This document shows, piece by piece, positions 1 to 8,663 of a stretch of DNA of 64,000 nt. Position numbers and translations under genes: made by a program. The stretch lies in assembly GCF_009754945.1 (NCBI RefSeq), contig NZ_WPIN01000012.1:62001-126000 (forward strand), in the 5' to 3' direction. Position 1 is the stretch's first letter. Each line of letters opens with the position of its first letter. The notes under the pieces were generated by a model, which worked only from the letters and a program-made list of their open reading frames with translations, searched no databases and was not told where the DNA came from. This DNA is from Spirosoma arboris. Lineage in GTDB: Bacteria > Bacteroidota > Bacteroidia > Cytophagales > Spirosomataceae.

Positions 1-48
1 GGCAAACGTGGATTAATAGAGTCCACAAAATCTACACAGTATTCCCTA

Positions 49-1122
49 TTAATTTTTCAAATGCATGAGCTTTTGAATATCCAGCAATGTAATCTGGGTG
101 CCAGTAATGTCAATTAGGCCCTCATTTCGAAAATCACTCAAGGTTCGAATGACCGCTTCAGTAGAAGCCCCTACTAGCTGCGACCAGTTCTCCCTCGATA
201 AGCTCATAGGCAATGAACTAGCAGGAGCAGGCACGTCAGGTAAACCCGCGGGCATCGCATAGAATTTACGCTGAACAAGTAATAATGCTTCAGCGACTCG
301 TTTTCGTACCGTCTGATAGGCCAGTTTGAGCAATCGTTCCTGAGCTTCGGTTACGTTCAGGGCCAACGAGCGCACAAACAGGTTAGCCACATCCTGGCTA
401 TTATATAGAAGTGTGAGAAAATCATCTTTGGGTATACTGCATACTTCCGCATCGGTTAATAATTCAGCCGATTCATAATACGTACTACCTCTTAACAAAG
501 CCAGATAGCCCACAAAATCACCATCGCCAACCAAACGAGTGATGAATGTATTGCCAGCTTCATCCCTGTCAATTAGTTTCACCTGGCCATGACGGATAAA
601 ATATAAGAAATTCGGGACGCTACCCGCCTGAAAGAGGATCTGTTTCTTTTTGAGCTGACTGGTTGGGTACGTTTCACAAAGTCGCTGGCTGGCCTGGTAG
701 CCATGCGTGAGTGCTTGTCGTAGTGTATCAAACCCCTTGAGTCGCGATTCATTTTTTTCTTTACTGAGCCGTAAAGCGACTACATTGAGCAGCACTACAT
801 TTTCAAACGGTTTAATCAAATAATCGTCGGCTCCTAAGTCCATACCCTGCCGAAAATCTGTCACTTCGGCTTTAGCCGATAGAAAGATAAATGGAATACC
901 AGCCATAGCAGGATCTTTACTTAGAATATGACGTACCCCGTAGCCGTCTAATTCGGGCATCATAATATCGCACAGGATCAAATCAGGACGGAATTGTCTG
1001 GCGAATTCAATACCCTGTTTCCCATTACTCGCTGAGACAACTGTGTACTGGGCTAATTTGAGAATTTCGGTAATATTCTCCCGCATTTCCAGCGTATCGT
1101 CAATAACCAGTATAGTTTTCAT
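49..1122 (-). CDS. Response regulator with cNMP-binding and Crp-type HTH output
   Basis: 357 aa in three parts. Residues 1-120 are a receiver domain with acidic pocket D8/D9, phospho-acceptor D52 (context LCDIMMPELDG) and the conserved Lys in LIKPF. Residues about 145-260 look like a cyclic-nucleotide-binding beta-roll (GQVKLIDRDEAG, GDGDFVGYLALL). Residues about 295-350 are a Crp/Fnr winged helix (MSLSRENWSQLVGAST, then EAVIRTLSDFRNEGLI). It is therefore probably a DNA-binding regulator switched by phosphorylation; whether the roll binds a nucleotide cannot be told. Its start overlaps the stop of the upstream kinase gene by 4 bp (ATGA), so the two are translationally coupled and likely cognate. 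No cysteines placed as in FNR are seen, so direct oxygen sensing is unlikely. Confidence 0.9.
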   Translation of the reverse strand: MKTILVIDDTLEMRENITEILKLAQYTVVSASNGKQGIEFARQFRPDLILCDIMMPELDGYGVRHILSKDPAMAGIPFIFLSAKAEVTDFRQGMDLGADDYLIKPFENVVLLNVVALRLSKEKNESRLKGFDTLRQALTHGYQASQRLCETYPTSQLKKKQILFQAGSVPNFLYFIRHGQVKLIDRDEAGNTFITRLVGDGDFVGYLALLRGSTYYESAELLTDAEVCSIPKDDFLTLLYNSQDVANLFVRSLALNVTEAQERLLKLAYQTVRKRVAEALLLVQRKFYAMPAGLPDVPAPASSLPMSLSRENWSQLVGASTEAVIRTLSDFRNEGLIDITGTQITLLDIQKLMHLKN

Positions 1123-3515
1123 GCGGGTAACGACGGTAAGGGTACCTGAACGGTAAAGGTGGTTCCTAATCCCAGCTCACTATGAAACGTAATTGTGCCG
1201 CCCAATAGATCGACAGACCGCTTCACGATGTAAAGACCCAGGCCCGTTCCGGAAACGTGGCTGACATTGCGGGCCCGGAAGAAATTGGTAAACAAGTTAG
1301 CCTGATCAGGTTCAGGAATACCTATACCCCAATCCCTGACGGAAAGTACCAATTGGTTGCTCTGAACAGCTATCGTCAGCAAAATATCTTTCTCTTCCGA
1401 AGAGTATTTACTGGCATTGGACAACAGATTAATAAGTATATTCTTAATCATATAGCCATCGATCGTAATTGTTTCAGGGCCTTCCAGGTATTGATAGATA
1501 ATGCGCTGTCCAGGTTTGAGGAAGCTCTGCATCTCCTCAATCAGTTCCTCGCAAAAATCGACCAGAACGAGCAACTGCGCTTTATTTGCCCACTTTTTCT
1601 GTTCTAACTGGGTAATTAACAGGAAGTCATCCAGTATACGTGTCAGTCGCTGAATAGCTGACTGAATGCGCTGGACATGCCGCTTGCGGTTATCGCCATC
1701 ATCGACACCACTATACTCATCGATCAGGGTTGCTGAGGAGAGAATAGTAGCCATTGGGGTACGAAATTCATGGGAAGCCATCGTCACGAAATTCGACTTT
1801 AGTTCATTTAACTTCCGCTCCTGAATCAGTAGCTGCTCAGTCTGTTGCCGAATCTGAGTTCGTTTGGTTGCATCAACCGCTGTAACAATAATGCGTTCCA
1901 CCCGTCCATCTATTTCGGGAAAAGGCTCATAAGTAAACTCAAAATAAACCGTTTCCAGCTGTCCATGCCGTTTTAATGTAACGGGTAACTCTGTTCCCAC
2001 AAAGGGTTGACCCGTACGCAGCACCTCGGTTAAAAGTTCTTCAAATCCTTGGCCTTGCGCTTCGGGTAGGGCTTCAAATATGGGAATGCCCAGCAGTTGC
2101 TCTTCGGTACGGTCCCACAACGCACACATAATCGGATTCGTCAACTCAACCACGAATGTCGGCCCTCTAAAAATGCAGATAGCCGTTGGAGCATGGTGGA
2201 AAATCCGCTCCAGATAAGCCGCGCTGGACTCCACCCGATGCCGGGCAATTACCTGTTCAGTTACCTCCACAAGCACCACCGTAATACCCGTAATCAGGCC
2301 ATCTACTTCCCTAAGAGGAACAAAGCTGGCATTGATATAGCCTCTTTGGAGTAGCCCATCGCGTAGCAAAGTAGTGGGCAATTCGTTTCCGACAAATGGA
2401 ACTCCTGTTTGCAGGACACCCAGAAGTAATTCTTCAAAACCCTGTCCGGCGGCTTCGACAAGTACCTCAAAAGCAGGTTTGCCCAGCATTTGCTCCTGCG
2501 TACGACCTATAATCAGGCACATTTGCTGATTAATTAGTTCGGTGATGAACTCAGGGCCACGCATCACCGAAATGGCTACTGGTGTGTCATCCAACAGGCG
2601 TTGAAACCTATGTTCAATTTGTTCAAGCTGCGATTGAGTGCCTTGCTCCCAGGTCACCTGCTGGGTAGTGCCTTTAAATTGACTGAGTTCGCCTACTTCA
2701 TTAAAAAAAGCCTTACCTGTGGATTGTAACCAACGCAGCTGTCCATCATGGCCCCCAATAACACGGTAGGATAATTCAACTTGCTCCCCGGAACGGGCCG
2801 TTACTATCCATTGGATAATCCGGCTAATACGAATCACATCATCAGGATGAATAAGTGGAAGAATTTGCTGATATGTAAATTCTTGACCATTAACCACCCC
2901 GTAAAGTTTTTTACATCCGTCATCCCAATCAACCAACCTAGTACGCATATCTACGGTCCAGTGGCCTACCTGGCTAGATTCAGATGCTAATTGAGCCTGC
3001 TTTAGATAGGCTTGATAGCTTTCCCCCTGTCTAAGTATCTCCTGACAGATAAATAGTACACCCGCAACCAGACCAGCCTCATTCCAGACCGGGCTATATT
3101 CAGCAGCCCAGGGTACCTTACTGATGGCACTACCCCGAACTGTAGAAATCAACTCCGCATCGCTCTGGTTTGCCTGGCCTTCAACAAACGCCTGAGTAAT
3201 ATGGTGGGCAATGCTGGGCCACTGATTAGCCCAGCAAGCTTCCCCTCGCTGGCCAAGTGCAGTGGGATGTTTGCCCTGGTTACTTAGGAAGTGACGAAAG
3301 GCATCATTGTAAAATTGAAGCCGATCTTCACCCCACCATAGGAACATGGGGAAACTCGAATGCAACATCGTGCCCAGGATCGTGCATAAACTATTGGACC
3401 ACTTAGTCATTGGTCCAATAGAGGTAGTTCCCCAGTCAAATTGCTGGATTAAGTACCCCATCTCCCCGCTTCCCCTTAAAAATGAAAACGTTAACTGGTT
3501 TGGATCAGATTTCAT
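1119..3515 (-). CDS. Multi-PAS sensor histidine kinase
   Basis: About 798 aa from the ATG at 3515 (MKSDPNQ). The frame stays open upstream to 3557, but a -7 element lies at 3569-3576 and a start at 3557 would leave almost no leader. There are no obvious membrane spans, so a cytoplasmic sensor is likely. An N-terminal PAS-like region (FPMFLWWGEDRLQFYNDAF) is followed by a PAS_3-like domain, then two PAS domains that resemble each other closely, a HisKA helix with the phosphorylated His in MASHEFRTPMATIL, and a HATPase with N-box ILINLLSNASKYS, G1 DWGIGIPE and G2 GTGLGLYIVK. It should phosphorylate the Crp-type response regulator overlapping its 3' end. The signal sensed is unknown. Confidence 0.92.
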   Translation of the reverse strand: MKSDPNQLTFSFLRGSGEMGYLIQQFDWGTTSIGPMTKWSNSLCTILGTMLHSSFPMFLWWGEDRLQFYNDAFRHFLSNQGKHPTALGQRGEACWANQWPSIAHHITQAFVEGQANQSDAELISTVRGSAISKVPWAAEYSPVWNEAGLVAGVLFICQEILRQGESYQAYLKQAQLASESSQVGHWTVDMRTRLVDWDDGCKKLYGVVNGQEFTYQQILPLIHPDDVIRISRIIQWIVTARSGEQVELSYRVIGGHDGQLRWLQSTGKAFFNEVGELSQFKGTTQQVTWEQGTQSQLEQIEHRFQRLLDDTPVAISVMRGPEFITELINQQMCLIIGRTQEQMLGKPAFEVLVEAAGQGFEELLLGVLQTGVPFVGNELPTTLLRDGLLQRGYINASFVPLREVDGLITGITVVLVEVTEQVIARHRVESSAAYLERIFHHAPTAICIFRGPTFVVELTNPIMCALWDRTEEQLLGIPIFEALPEAQGQGFEELLTEVLRTGQPFVGTELPVTLKRHGQLETVYFEFTYEPFPEIDGRVERIIVTAVDATKRTQIRQQTEQLLIQERKLNELKSNFVTMASHEFRTPMATILSSATLIDEYSGVDDGDNRKRHVQRIQSAIQRLTRILDDFLLITQLEQKKWANKAQLLVLVDFCEELIEEMQSFLKPGQRIIYQYLEGPETITIDGYMIKNILINLLSNASKYSSEEKDILLTIAVQSNQLVLSVRDWGIGIPEPDQANLFTNFFRARNVSHVSGTGLGLYIVKRSVDLLGGTITFHSELGLGTTFTVQVPLPSLPA

Positions 3516-3568
3516 GGATAGAAGTGAAAACGCAGCGCATAAACTTAATCTTATCAAGATGCTACAGT

Positions 3569-3576
3569 CAAATTTA
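3569..3576 (-). promoter_or_regulatory. Predicted -7 element of the PAS kinase/regulator operon
   Basis: On the minus strand the sequence is TAAATTTG, an exact match to the Bacteroidota -7 consensus TAnnTTTG. It lies 54 bp before the kinase ATG. The start of transcription would be near 3563 (inference). Confidence 0.55.
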
Positions 3577-3598
3577 TGACTTTAATCAATCTTTTATA

Positions 3599-3610
3599 TG
3601 ATTAAAATCA
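3599..3610. promoter_or_regulatory. FNR-like site TGAT-N4-ATCA
   Basis: TGAT TAAA ATCA, matching the core of the FNR/CRP-family palindrome TTGAT-N4-ATCAA. Its centre (3604.5) is about 41 bp upstream of the start predicted from the minus-strand -7 element, the classical class II activator position. A further inverted pair TTTAATCA (3581-3588) / TGATTAAA (3599-3606) overlaps it. The operon downstream encodes a Crp-type regulator, so autoregulation is plausible but not shown. Confidence 0.45.
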
Positions 3611-3664
3611 TAACAATGTACAAATTTTGTGACCATTTCCATTACACATAGAACTTGATGATTC

Positions 3665-3672
3665 TATATTTG
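3665..3672 (+). promoter_or_regulatory. Predicted -7 element before the 140-aa gene
   Basis: TATATTTG matches TAnnTTTG exactly. It rules out the in-frame start at 3655 and favours the ATG at 3706. Confidence 0.5.
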
Positions 3673-3705
3673 ACAATAAGCTACTTAATAGATTGCATCA
3701 AGATT

Positions 3706-4128
3706 ATGAGGCCATTTTCCTCGACTCAAACGTATATGAAAGTCCCGCCAGCCCAAAAAGAACCTCCGCTATGCTCTGGAATAATGCCTGACACGGTGTT
3801 TAAGAATTGGATGATAGCCGTCGCATTATTGCTTCAAAACTACAGGCAACTACGCAATTTGCAGGCTAGATATTACCTGGAATTACACTTGCCGATGGCT
3901 CATTCGGCTGGGATTGGTCAGTGCTCTCTTCGAGAATTGCAACGGTTGATTAACCTATTTGAGAGCGAAATTGAAGCACTTCTAAAAGACATGAATAAGT
4001 CAGGCAAGCAAAGGCCTCTGACTCTTTCTGAGAGTCATAATCAGGTAATCGCCCATACACAGCGCCTGCATCAATTAAATTATCAAGCCCAGCTTCGACT
4101 TCAGGTAGCAGACCAATCCGCTTCTTAA
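3706..4128 (+). CDS. Hypothetical helical protein
   Basis: 140 aa from the ATG at 3706, chosen because a perfect -7 element at 3665-3672 precedes it. I do not recognise the family. The protein has a short N-terminal tail, then mostly amphipathic helix (VFKNWMIAVALLLQNYRQLRNLQARYY; LRELQRLINLFESEIEALLKDM) rich in Leu, Gln and Arg. No signal peptide is evident. It is divergent from the PAS kinase operon and shares its intergenic region with the FNR-like site, so it could be controlled by the same regulator. Confidence 0.6.
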   Translation: MRPFSSTQTYMKVPPAQKEPPLCSGIMPDTVFKNWMIAVALLLQNYRQLRNLQARYYLELHLPMAHSAGIGQCSLRELQRLINLFESEIEALLKDMNKSGKQRPLTLSESHNQVIAHTQRLHQLNYQAQLRLQVADQSAS

Positions 4129-4280
4129 CAAGCTTTCATCTGCAATAAAAGCACAGACGCTACCACCAGGCCAGGTATCGAATCCATTTTGCCATTGCCC
4201 ATAAACTCAACAACCCATTGGCCTTGCGAGGTATAGAAGCCACTAGGGTTTGTTATGATCTCCCCTTCAATAATACAACC

Positions 4281-4643
4281 ATGAGCGACAAAGAGTTACT
4301 AGCTTTTTCAAAGGCCTATCACAAGCTGATCACACGGGGCATGGGCCCTGGGTTTACCATCCAGGCTGAGGGTCTGGGACTTTTTATTTTAGACCAGCGG
4401 GCTGGGTATACGAGGCCGACTAAGTTTCCTAAGGTAAAAAATCTGTTAATCAGCGCCCTATCCCAGCTTCTGCGTACTACCCACTACAAGGCGTTCCAGT
4501 TGCAAATGGCAGCCTGGCAGCAAACCATACTCAGCGCTTCGTCTAGTAAGGAGCTTGGCCAATTTTGCGTTCACCTGGCTGAGCTACTGTTTCCGCCGGG
4601 TGAAGAAGAGTCCATTTTTACAGGGGAAAAGGGACTTCAATAA
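4281..4643 (+). CDS. Hypothetical protein, tandem paralogue 1
   Basis: 120 aa from the ATG at 4281 (MSDKELLAF); the frame extends upstream without good coding character. It aligns end to end with the next gene: LLAFSKAYHKLITRGMG versus LQRYAGAFELLINKGLG; KVKNLLISALSQLLRTT versus SIKSLLAKALIRLTRST; WQQTI versus WQQQL; ELGQFCVHLAELLFP versus ELGRFCEYLTGEFFP. Family unknown. It looks like a small soluble helical protein with a conserved W-Q-Q and E-L-G-x-F-C signature. No signal peptide. Confidence 0.7.
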   Translation: MSDKELLAFSKAYHKLITRGMGPGFTIQAEGLGLFILDQRAGYTRPTKFPKVKNLLISALSQLLRTTHYKAFQLQMAAWQQTILSASSSKELGQFCVHLAELLFPPGEEESIFTGEKGLQ

Positions 4644-4695
4644 AGGGGACGCCTACTTCTTGAGAATCTATTATTCACACTAAACAGACGATCTT

Positions 4696-5034
4696 ATGAA
4701 CAATGATGATTTACAGCGCTATGCTGGGGCCTTTGAACTTCTTATTAATAAAGGGTTGGGGGCAAAGACCACCCAACCCGCAGGCAGCTTTGAGCGGGTC
4801 GTCCAGATCCGAGAAGGCCTGATTCCAGGCACCAAAACACTGACTTCAATTAAAAGCCTGCTAGCCAAGGCATTAATCCGGTTAACCCGCTCGACGGAGT
4901 TTAATCACCTGTATTCGAACCTGACGGACTGGCAACAACAGCTTACAGTCATCCGTACCCCCACTGAGCTTGGCCGGTTTTGTGAATACCTGACAGGGGA
5001 GTTTTTTCCTAATAGTGATAAGCAGAACGCATGA
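4696..5034 (+). CDS. Hypothetical protein, tandem paralogue 2
   Basis: 112 aa starting at ATG 4696 after a 52-bp gap from its paralogue, on the same strand and probably co-transcribed. It shares the WQQ and ELGxFC signatures and the same spacing of helices as the preceding gene, so the pair arose by tandem duplication. Function not recognised. It converges on the barrel protein gene ending at 5052, with only 17 bp between stops. Confidence 0.7.
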   Translation: MNNDDLQRYAGAFELLINKGLGAKTTQPAGSFERVVQIREGLIPGTKTLTSIKSLLAKALIRLTRSTEFNHLYSNLTDWQQQLTVIRTPTELGRFCEYLTGEFFPNSDKQNA

Positions 5035-5051
5035 AAATTTAATCGTGTTTG

Positions 5052-7595
5052 TCAATTCTCTTCATCACCACTCGCCGATTTGCCTTTCTTCACTTTGGCT
5101 CCATTCAGGTTGCCAATTTTATAGCTGAATGTCAGGCGGATACTGGAGTTGTAGATATACTGACGGAAATCCTGGTTGAACTGGGCCGAGTTCAGCACCG
5201 ATGTAAAGCCCATACCATTGGTCAGAAAATTCTCGGCGGCAAGTCCCAGGCTGCCCCGTTTGTTGGTGAATGATTTGCGGGCACCTAACGAATATTGAGC
5301 AAAGCCAATTCGATACCCTTGCAACGCGATGTCTTTACCCCGATAGCCGATGTTAGCCTGAATGGCCCAACCTTTGTCGAATTGTATCTGGCTATCGAAT
5401 CGGCCACCCCACCGAACACCCGTGTTACTGAGTGGAATGGATAGCCCCGATACATCCAGAGCCAACCCACTGATATAGCGGTACATAATGTCGATGTTCG
5501 TATTGACGCTCCATCGAGGGGTAATATTTACCGTAGCGAACAGATTAGTGCCGTAGTTGTATTCCTTACCAATGTTTGATCGGCGGCTAACGACCGCACC
5601 GATCAGCGTGTCGGACCGTTGACTAATCGACTGGATATCATCCCGATTGAGTCGCGTGTAAAGTGTCAGGTTCAGGTACGTTTTTTTGACGTAGGTACTA
5701 TAGCCAAATTCAATCCGGTCGGTTATTTCTGGTTTTAAATAAGGGTTACCGATGGAAATATTGTACGGATTGGCTGCGTTGAAATTGGGGTTCAAATCCT
5801 GAACGTTCGGGCGCTGAATCCGGCGGTTGTAGGCCAGTTTAATCGTAGTCGACTCGTTAAGCTTTTTCGATAGATTGATACTGGGCACCAGTTTTCCGTA
5901 GTTCGGAATGGAAATCGGCCCCTGGTTTCCTGTCGATGACCCTCCAGTCTGAGCCTGAATGCTGGTGTATTCGTAACGCGTTCCTGCCTTGATCGTGATC
6001 TTATTATGCGTCGTTAGTGTATACGACAGATACGCTGCCCCAATGTTCTGGTCATACAACAGGGAACCATCTGGGCGCTGGTTATCAACCGAATACTCAG
6101 AGGTTGGGCCCGCTAGTAAGTACTGATACTGGCTGTTCACCCGCCGATAGGTCTCCTTGGCCCCAAATTCCAGTTGTTGGGTTTGGCTGATAGGCGTCTG
6201 GTAATCCACTTGCAAAACGAATTCCTGACTGGTATTGAAATTCAGATTCCGTTGCCGAGTGGTCAGGACACCCAGCGTATCCAGATTATTGGCGTCGAAA
6301 TTATTGGTCAGGTGATTCTGACTGTACTGGGTCGAAATGCTTAATTCACGATTAGGTTTGTCGCCTGTGCCGGGATAGGTATGCAGGTAGTCGATGTTCA
6401 TATCCACTGAATTCGATAAATCCTGGCTATTCACATCCCGTCGCGACGGTGCGCCTACGATATTTCCATTCAATAAACTGGTCGCCAAGTGCTGGTCTCG
6501 ATTTAAGTTGCGGAGTCCAAACCGGACACCTCCCGTTAGCGATTGATTTTTTGCGATATCATAGTCCAGCCCCAGCGCATACTGTCCAAACAGACCCTTA
6601 TCAAAACCATCCGAATGCTGGCGAGTTCGAACGGGCGCAATGGATTCACCCAGAAACGTCGTCTGATTCAAATCTGAACCCGATGGATTGTAAACTCCCC
6701 GACCATTGCCGTTCAGACTAACACCCAGTTTCCCTTTTCGGAAACTACCATTCAGCCCCAGCGTGGAGGTTCGATTACCGACACCACCATCCACATCCAG
6801 ATGCAACCCCTGCAATGTATTTTTCTTGGTGATGATGTTGATAATACCGCCCGAACCTTCGGCATCATATTTTGCCGAAGGGCTCGTAATAACCTCTACC
6901 GTTTTAATTAAATCGGCGGGAATCTGCCGCAAAGCATCGGCCAGGTTTCCTGCCAGAATCGATGAGGGTTTGTTATTGATCAACACCCGTACATTGGAAC
7001 TGCCCTGCAACGACACATTCCCGGTCAAATCGACTGATAGCATCGGCACTTTTTTAAGAATATCCGTCGCGTCTCCTCCTTTAGCCGCCAGATCGACATC
7101 GGCATTATACACCAGCCGATCAACCTTATCTTCTACGAGCGCTTTCGTTCCAGCCACGGTTACCTCGTTGAGTGTGCGGGTGCTGGCACTGAGCCGGATA
7201 ACACCCAGATCCTTAACCTGACCTTTGCCAATTACCACGTTGTCAATTGGTTTGGCGTTGTAGCCCAGAAAAGAGATGAGCAGTTTATAAGTACCGGGCG
7301 CTACTTTGGTGAGTGTAAATTTACCTTTGTCATCGGCGACAGTGCCGTCAACCAGTTTATCGGTAGCCGTATTATAAACAGCGATGTTGGCATATTCAAC
7401 CGCTTTAGTCAAGGTTGAATCGACCACATAGCCCGAAATTTTTGCATTTCCTTTTGACAATGGTTCCCCAACGGTTGCAGGTGCTAGTTGACTAGGTTGA
7501 CCAGAAGGCGACTGTATAGGCGCTCCGGTGGGTGTTTGAGCCAGCGCAATACTCGTAGTCAGCAAAAAGAGAAATCCCGTAATTTTAAAAGACAT
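5052..7595 (-). CDS. Outer-membrane beta-barrel receptor with carboxypeptidase-regulatory and plug domains
   Basis: 847 aa. A signal peptide (MSFKITGFLFLLTTSIALA) is followed by a Pro/Gln-rich linker and a carboxypeptidase-regulatory-like beta-sandwich at about 50-140 (AKISGYVVDSTLTKAVEYANIAV; GTYKLLISFLGY). A plug domain covers about 145-260 (VRVLINNKPSS; ITSPSAKYDAEGSGGIINII) and a barrel runs to about 825. The barrel resembles the OMP_b-brl_3 type rather than a classic TonB receptor, and I see no clear TonB box. A charged tail (NGAKVKKGKSASGDEEN) follows the last strand. The closest relative in the window is the barrel protein at 38.6-41.2 kb. Substrate unknown. Confidence 0.88.
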   Translation of the reverse strand: MSFKITGFLFLLTTSIALAQTPTGAPIQSPSGQPSQLAPATVGEPLSKGNAKISGYVVDSTLTKAVEYANIAVYNTATDKLVDGTVADDKGKFTLTKVAPGTYKLLISFLGYNAKPIDNVVIGKGQVKDLGVIRLSASTRTLNEVTVAGTKALVEDKVDRLVYNADVDLAAKGGDATDILKKVPMLSVDLTGNVSLQGSSNVRVLINNKPSSILAGNLADALRQIPADLIKTVEVITSPSAKYDAEGSGGIINIITKKNTLQGLHLDVDGGVGNRTSTLGLNGSFRKGKLGVSLNGNGRGVYNPSGSDLNQTTFLGESIAPVRTRQHSDGFDKGLFGQYALGLDYDIAKNQSLTGGVRFGLRNLNRDQHLATSLLNGNIVGAPSRRDVNSQDLSNSVDMNIDYLHTYPGTGDKPNRELSISTQYSQNHLTNNFDANNLDTLGVLTTRQRNLNFNTSQEFVLQVDYQTPISQTQQLEFGAKETYRRVNSQYQYLLAGPTSEYSVDNQRPDGSLLYDQNIGAAYLSYTLTTHNKITIKAGTRYEYTSIQAQTGGSSTGNQGPISIPNYGKLVPSINLSKKLNESTTIKLAYNRRIQRPNVQDLNPNFNAANPYNISIGNPYLKPEITDRIEFGYSTYVKKTYLNLTLYTRLNRDDIQSISQRSDTLIGAVVSRRSNIGKEYNYGTNLFATVNITPRWSVNTNIDIMYRYISGLALDVSGLSIPLSNTGVRWGGRFDSQIQFDKGWAIQANIGYRGKDIALQGYRIGFAQYSLGARKSFTNKRGSLGLAAENFLTNGMGFTSVLNSAQFNQDFRQYIYNSSIRLTFSYKIGNLNGAKVKKGKSASGDEEN

Positions 7596-7666
7596 AATGA
7601 GGGAATAATCAAGTAAAGTTTTTCAAACGCAATAGGCAACCAAGGCCTGATTGTAACTCATTTTTT

Positions 7667-7740
7667 GTCCTTCCGACGCCAGGAGGAATCTCAAGATTGA
7701 CTAATACGAAACTTGAGATTTCTCCTGGCGCCGGAAGGAC
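7667..7740. repeat. 29-bp imperfect inverted repeat, probable terminator/intergenic element
   Basis: Arms 7667-7695 and 7712-7740 are reverse complements with two mismatches, separated by 16 nt, and each has T- or A-rich sequence outside. It sits about 50 bp after the stop of the PepSY gene and before the barrel gene, both on the minus strand. The long stem resembles dispersed intergenic palindromes common in this phylum (recollection, not a search). It could end PepSY transcription. Confidence 0.7.
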
Positions 7741-7790
7741 AGAAAACGCCAATTGGTATATAGGAAAGCTTAGATTACAGTGTGCTTAGC

Positions 7791-8246
7791 TTACTTAATA
7801 AACTGGCCTTTTTCGTCAAAAATCAGGTCTTTACCACCTACCTCTGCTTCGTAGGTTTTCTTGCCTTTCGCATCGACGATTTCAGCAGCTTCCTTAATTT
7901 TTTTCCCAGCGTAATGTTTGGCCACATACTCCCGAACGGATGCAGGCAACGCCGATTCGGCAATGGTCGTTTCTGTTTCGAGTACATTGCCTTTGGCGTC
8001 GATCACTAACGACAACTCCTTCCCATTATGGGTCAGACCTGCCTCATAGTTCCCATCTTCTTTCTCCCATTTCACGTTTTTCACACCCGGATACAATCGG
8101 GCAACAGTAGCTTTGGCGGCCGCTGGCACATCAATCGTAAACACAGTTATGGCAGGCGCTGAATGAATTATGTAGTTAGTCAAAGAAACCGAAGCAGCGT
8201 ATGCCGTAGTGAATATTACCAGGCCACTGATCAATAACGTATACAT
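7791..8246 (-). CDS. PepSY-like periplasmic protein
   Basis: 151 aa from the ATG at 8246 (MYTLLISGL). An ATG at 8276 is in frame but lies inside the predicted promoter (8274-8306), so it is rejected. A signal peptide or N-terminal anchor at 1-20 (LLISGLVIFTTAYAAS) precedes two PepSY-like halves (VPAAAKATVARLYPGVKNVKWEKEDGNYEA and ALPASVREYVAKHYAGKKI), each a helix plus strands. It is a clear paralogue of the protein at 21915-22343, and both promoters carry the same 20-bp box, so they probably belong to one regulon. Such proteins are thought to bind or inhibit partners outside the cytoplasm; the ligand is unknown. Confidence 0.85.
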   Translation of the reverse strand: MYTLLISGLVIFTTAYAASVSLTNYIIHSAPAITVFTIDVPAAAKATVARLYPGVKNVKWEKEDGNYEAGLTHNGKELSLVIDAKGNVLETETTIAESALPASVREYVAKHYAGKKIKEAAEIVDAKGKKTYEAEVGGKDLIFDEKGQFIK

Positions 8247-8273
8247 TTGTTTCTGTTGTTTTAGTTTTCGAAT

Positions 8274-8306
8274 CAAACCTACTACTGGATTCTAAAGCAA
8301 TTTTGA
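8274..8306 (-). promoter_or_regulatory. Regulon box plus -7 element before the first PepSY gene
   Basis: Minus strand: half-sites TCAAAATTG and TTAGAATCC separated by CT (8287-8306), then 5 nt, then TAGGTTTG (8274-8281), a perfect TAnnTTTG element. The architecture is identical to four promoters at 18.6-21.9 kb. It sets the gene start at 8246. Confidence 0.7.
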
Positions 8307-8663
8307 AGTTGTAGCAGTTAGTAGCCCTATAATGTCGATAGCTACCACTAGCACCGGTTCGTCTTCAGTCGGCAAAATTTTCATATTAGGTTTCCTCCTT
8401 TACGCTACCCTCCTATCCGCCTGATTCTATAAAGTGCCGTAGCCACCCCACCCTTACGACTCTCGACACGTAATGACTAGTGAATAGACCATATGAATAC
8501 AGGCGATCGTCCTTGCAACAGGCGTAGGAGAATATTCGTAATGGGTAACGAAGGCGACGAATTCTTTGTCCCGTAAAACAAACACAACCAAATTCTGTAA
8601 AAAATCTGTTTGCAGCCATTACGACGGCCCTAACTTATTTATAGTTCACACAATCAATCGCTT
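8307..8663. other. Intergenic region without recognised gene
   Basis: About 360 bp between the first PepSY promoter and the carrier-like gene. A 68-codon minus-strand frame here (8413-8619) has no coding-like features. I see no RNA gene or strong hairpin. Confidence 0.5.

Noticed and set aside
8413..8619. 68-codon minus-strand frame before the carrier-like gene
   Set aside because: Composition is not protein-like and it lacks a promoter or neighbour logic.
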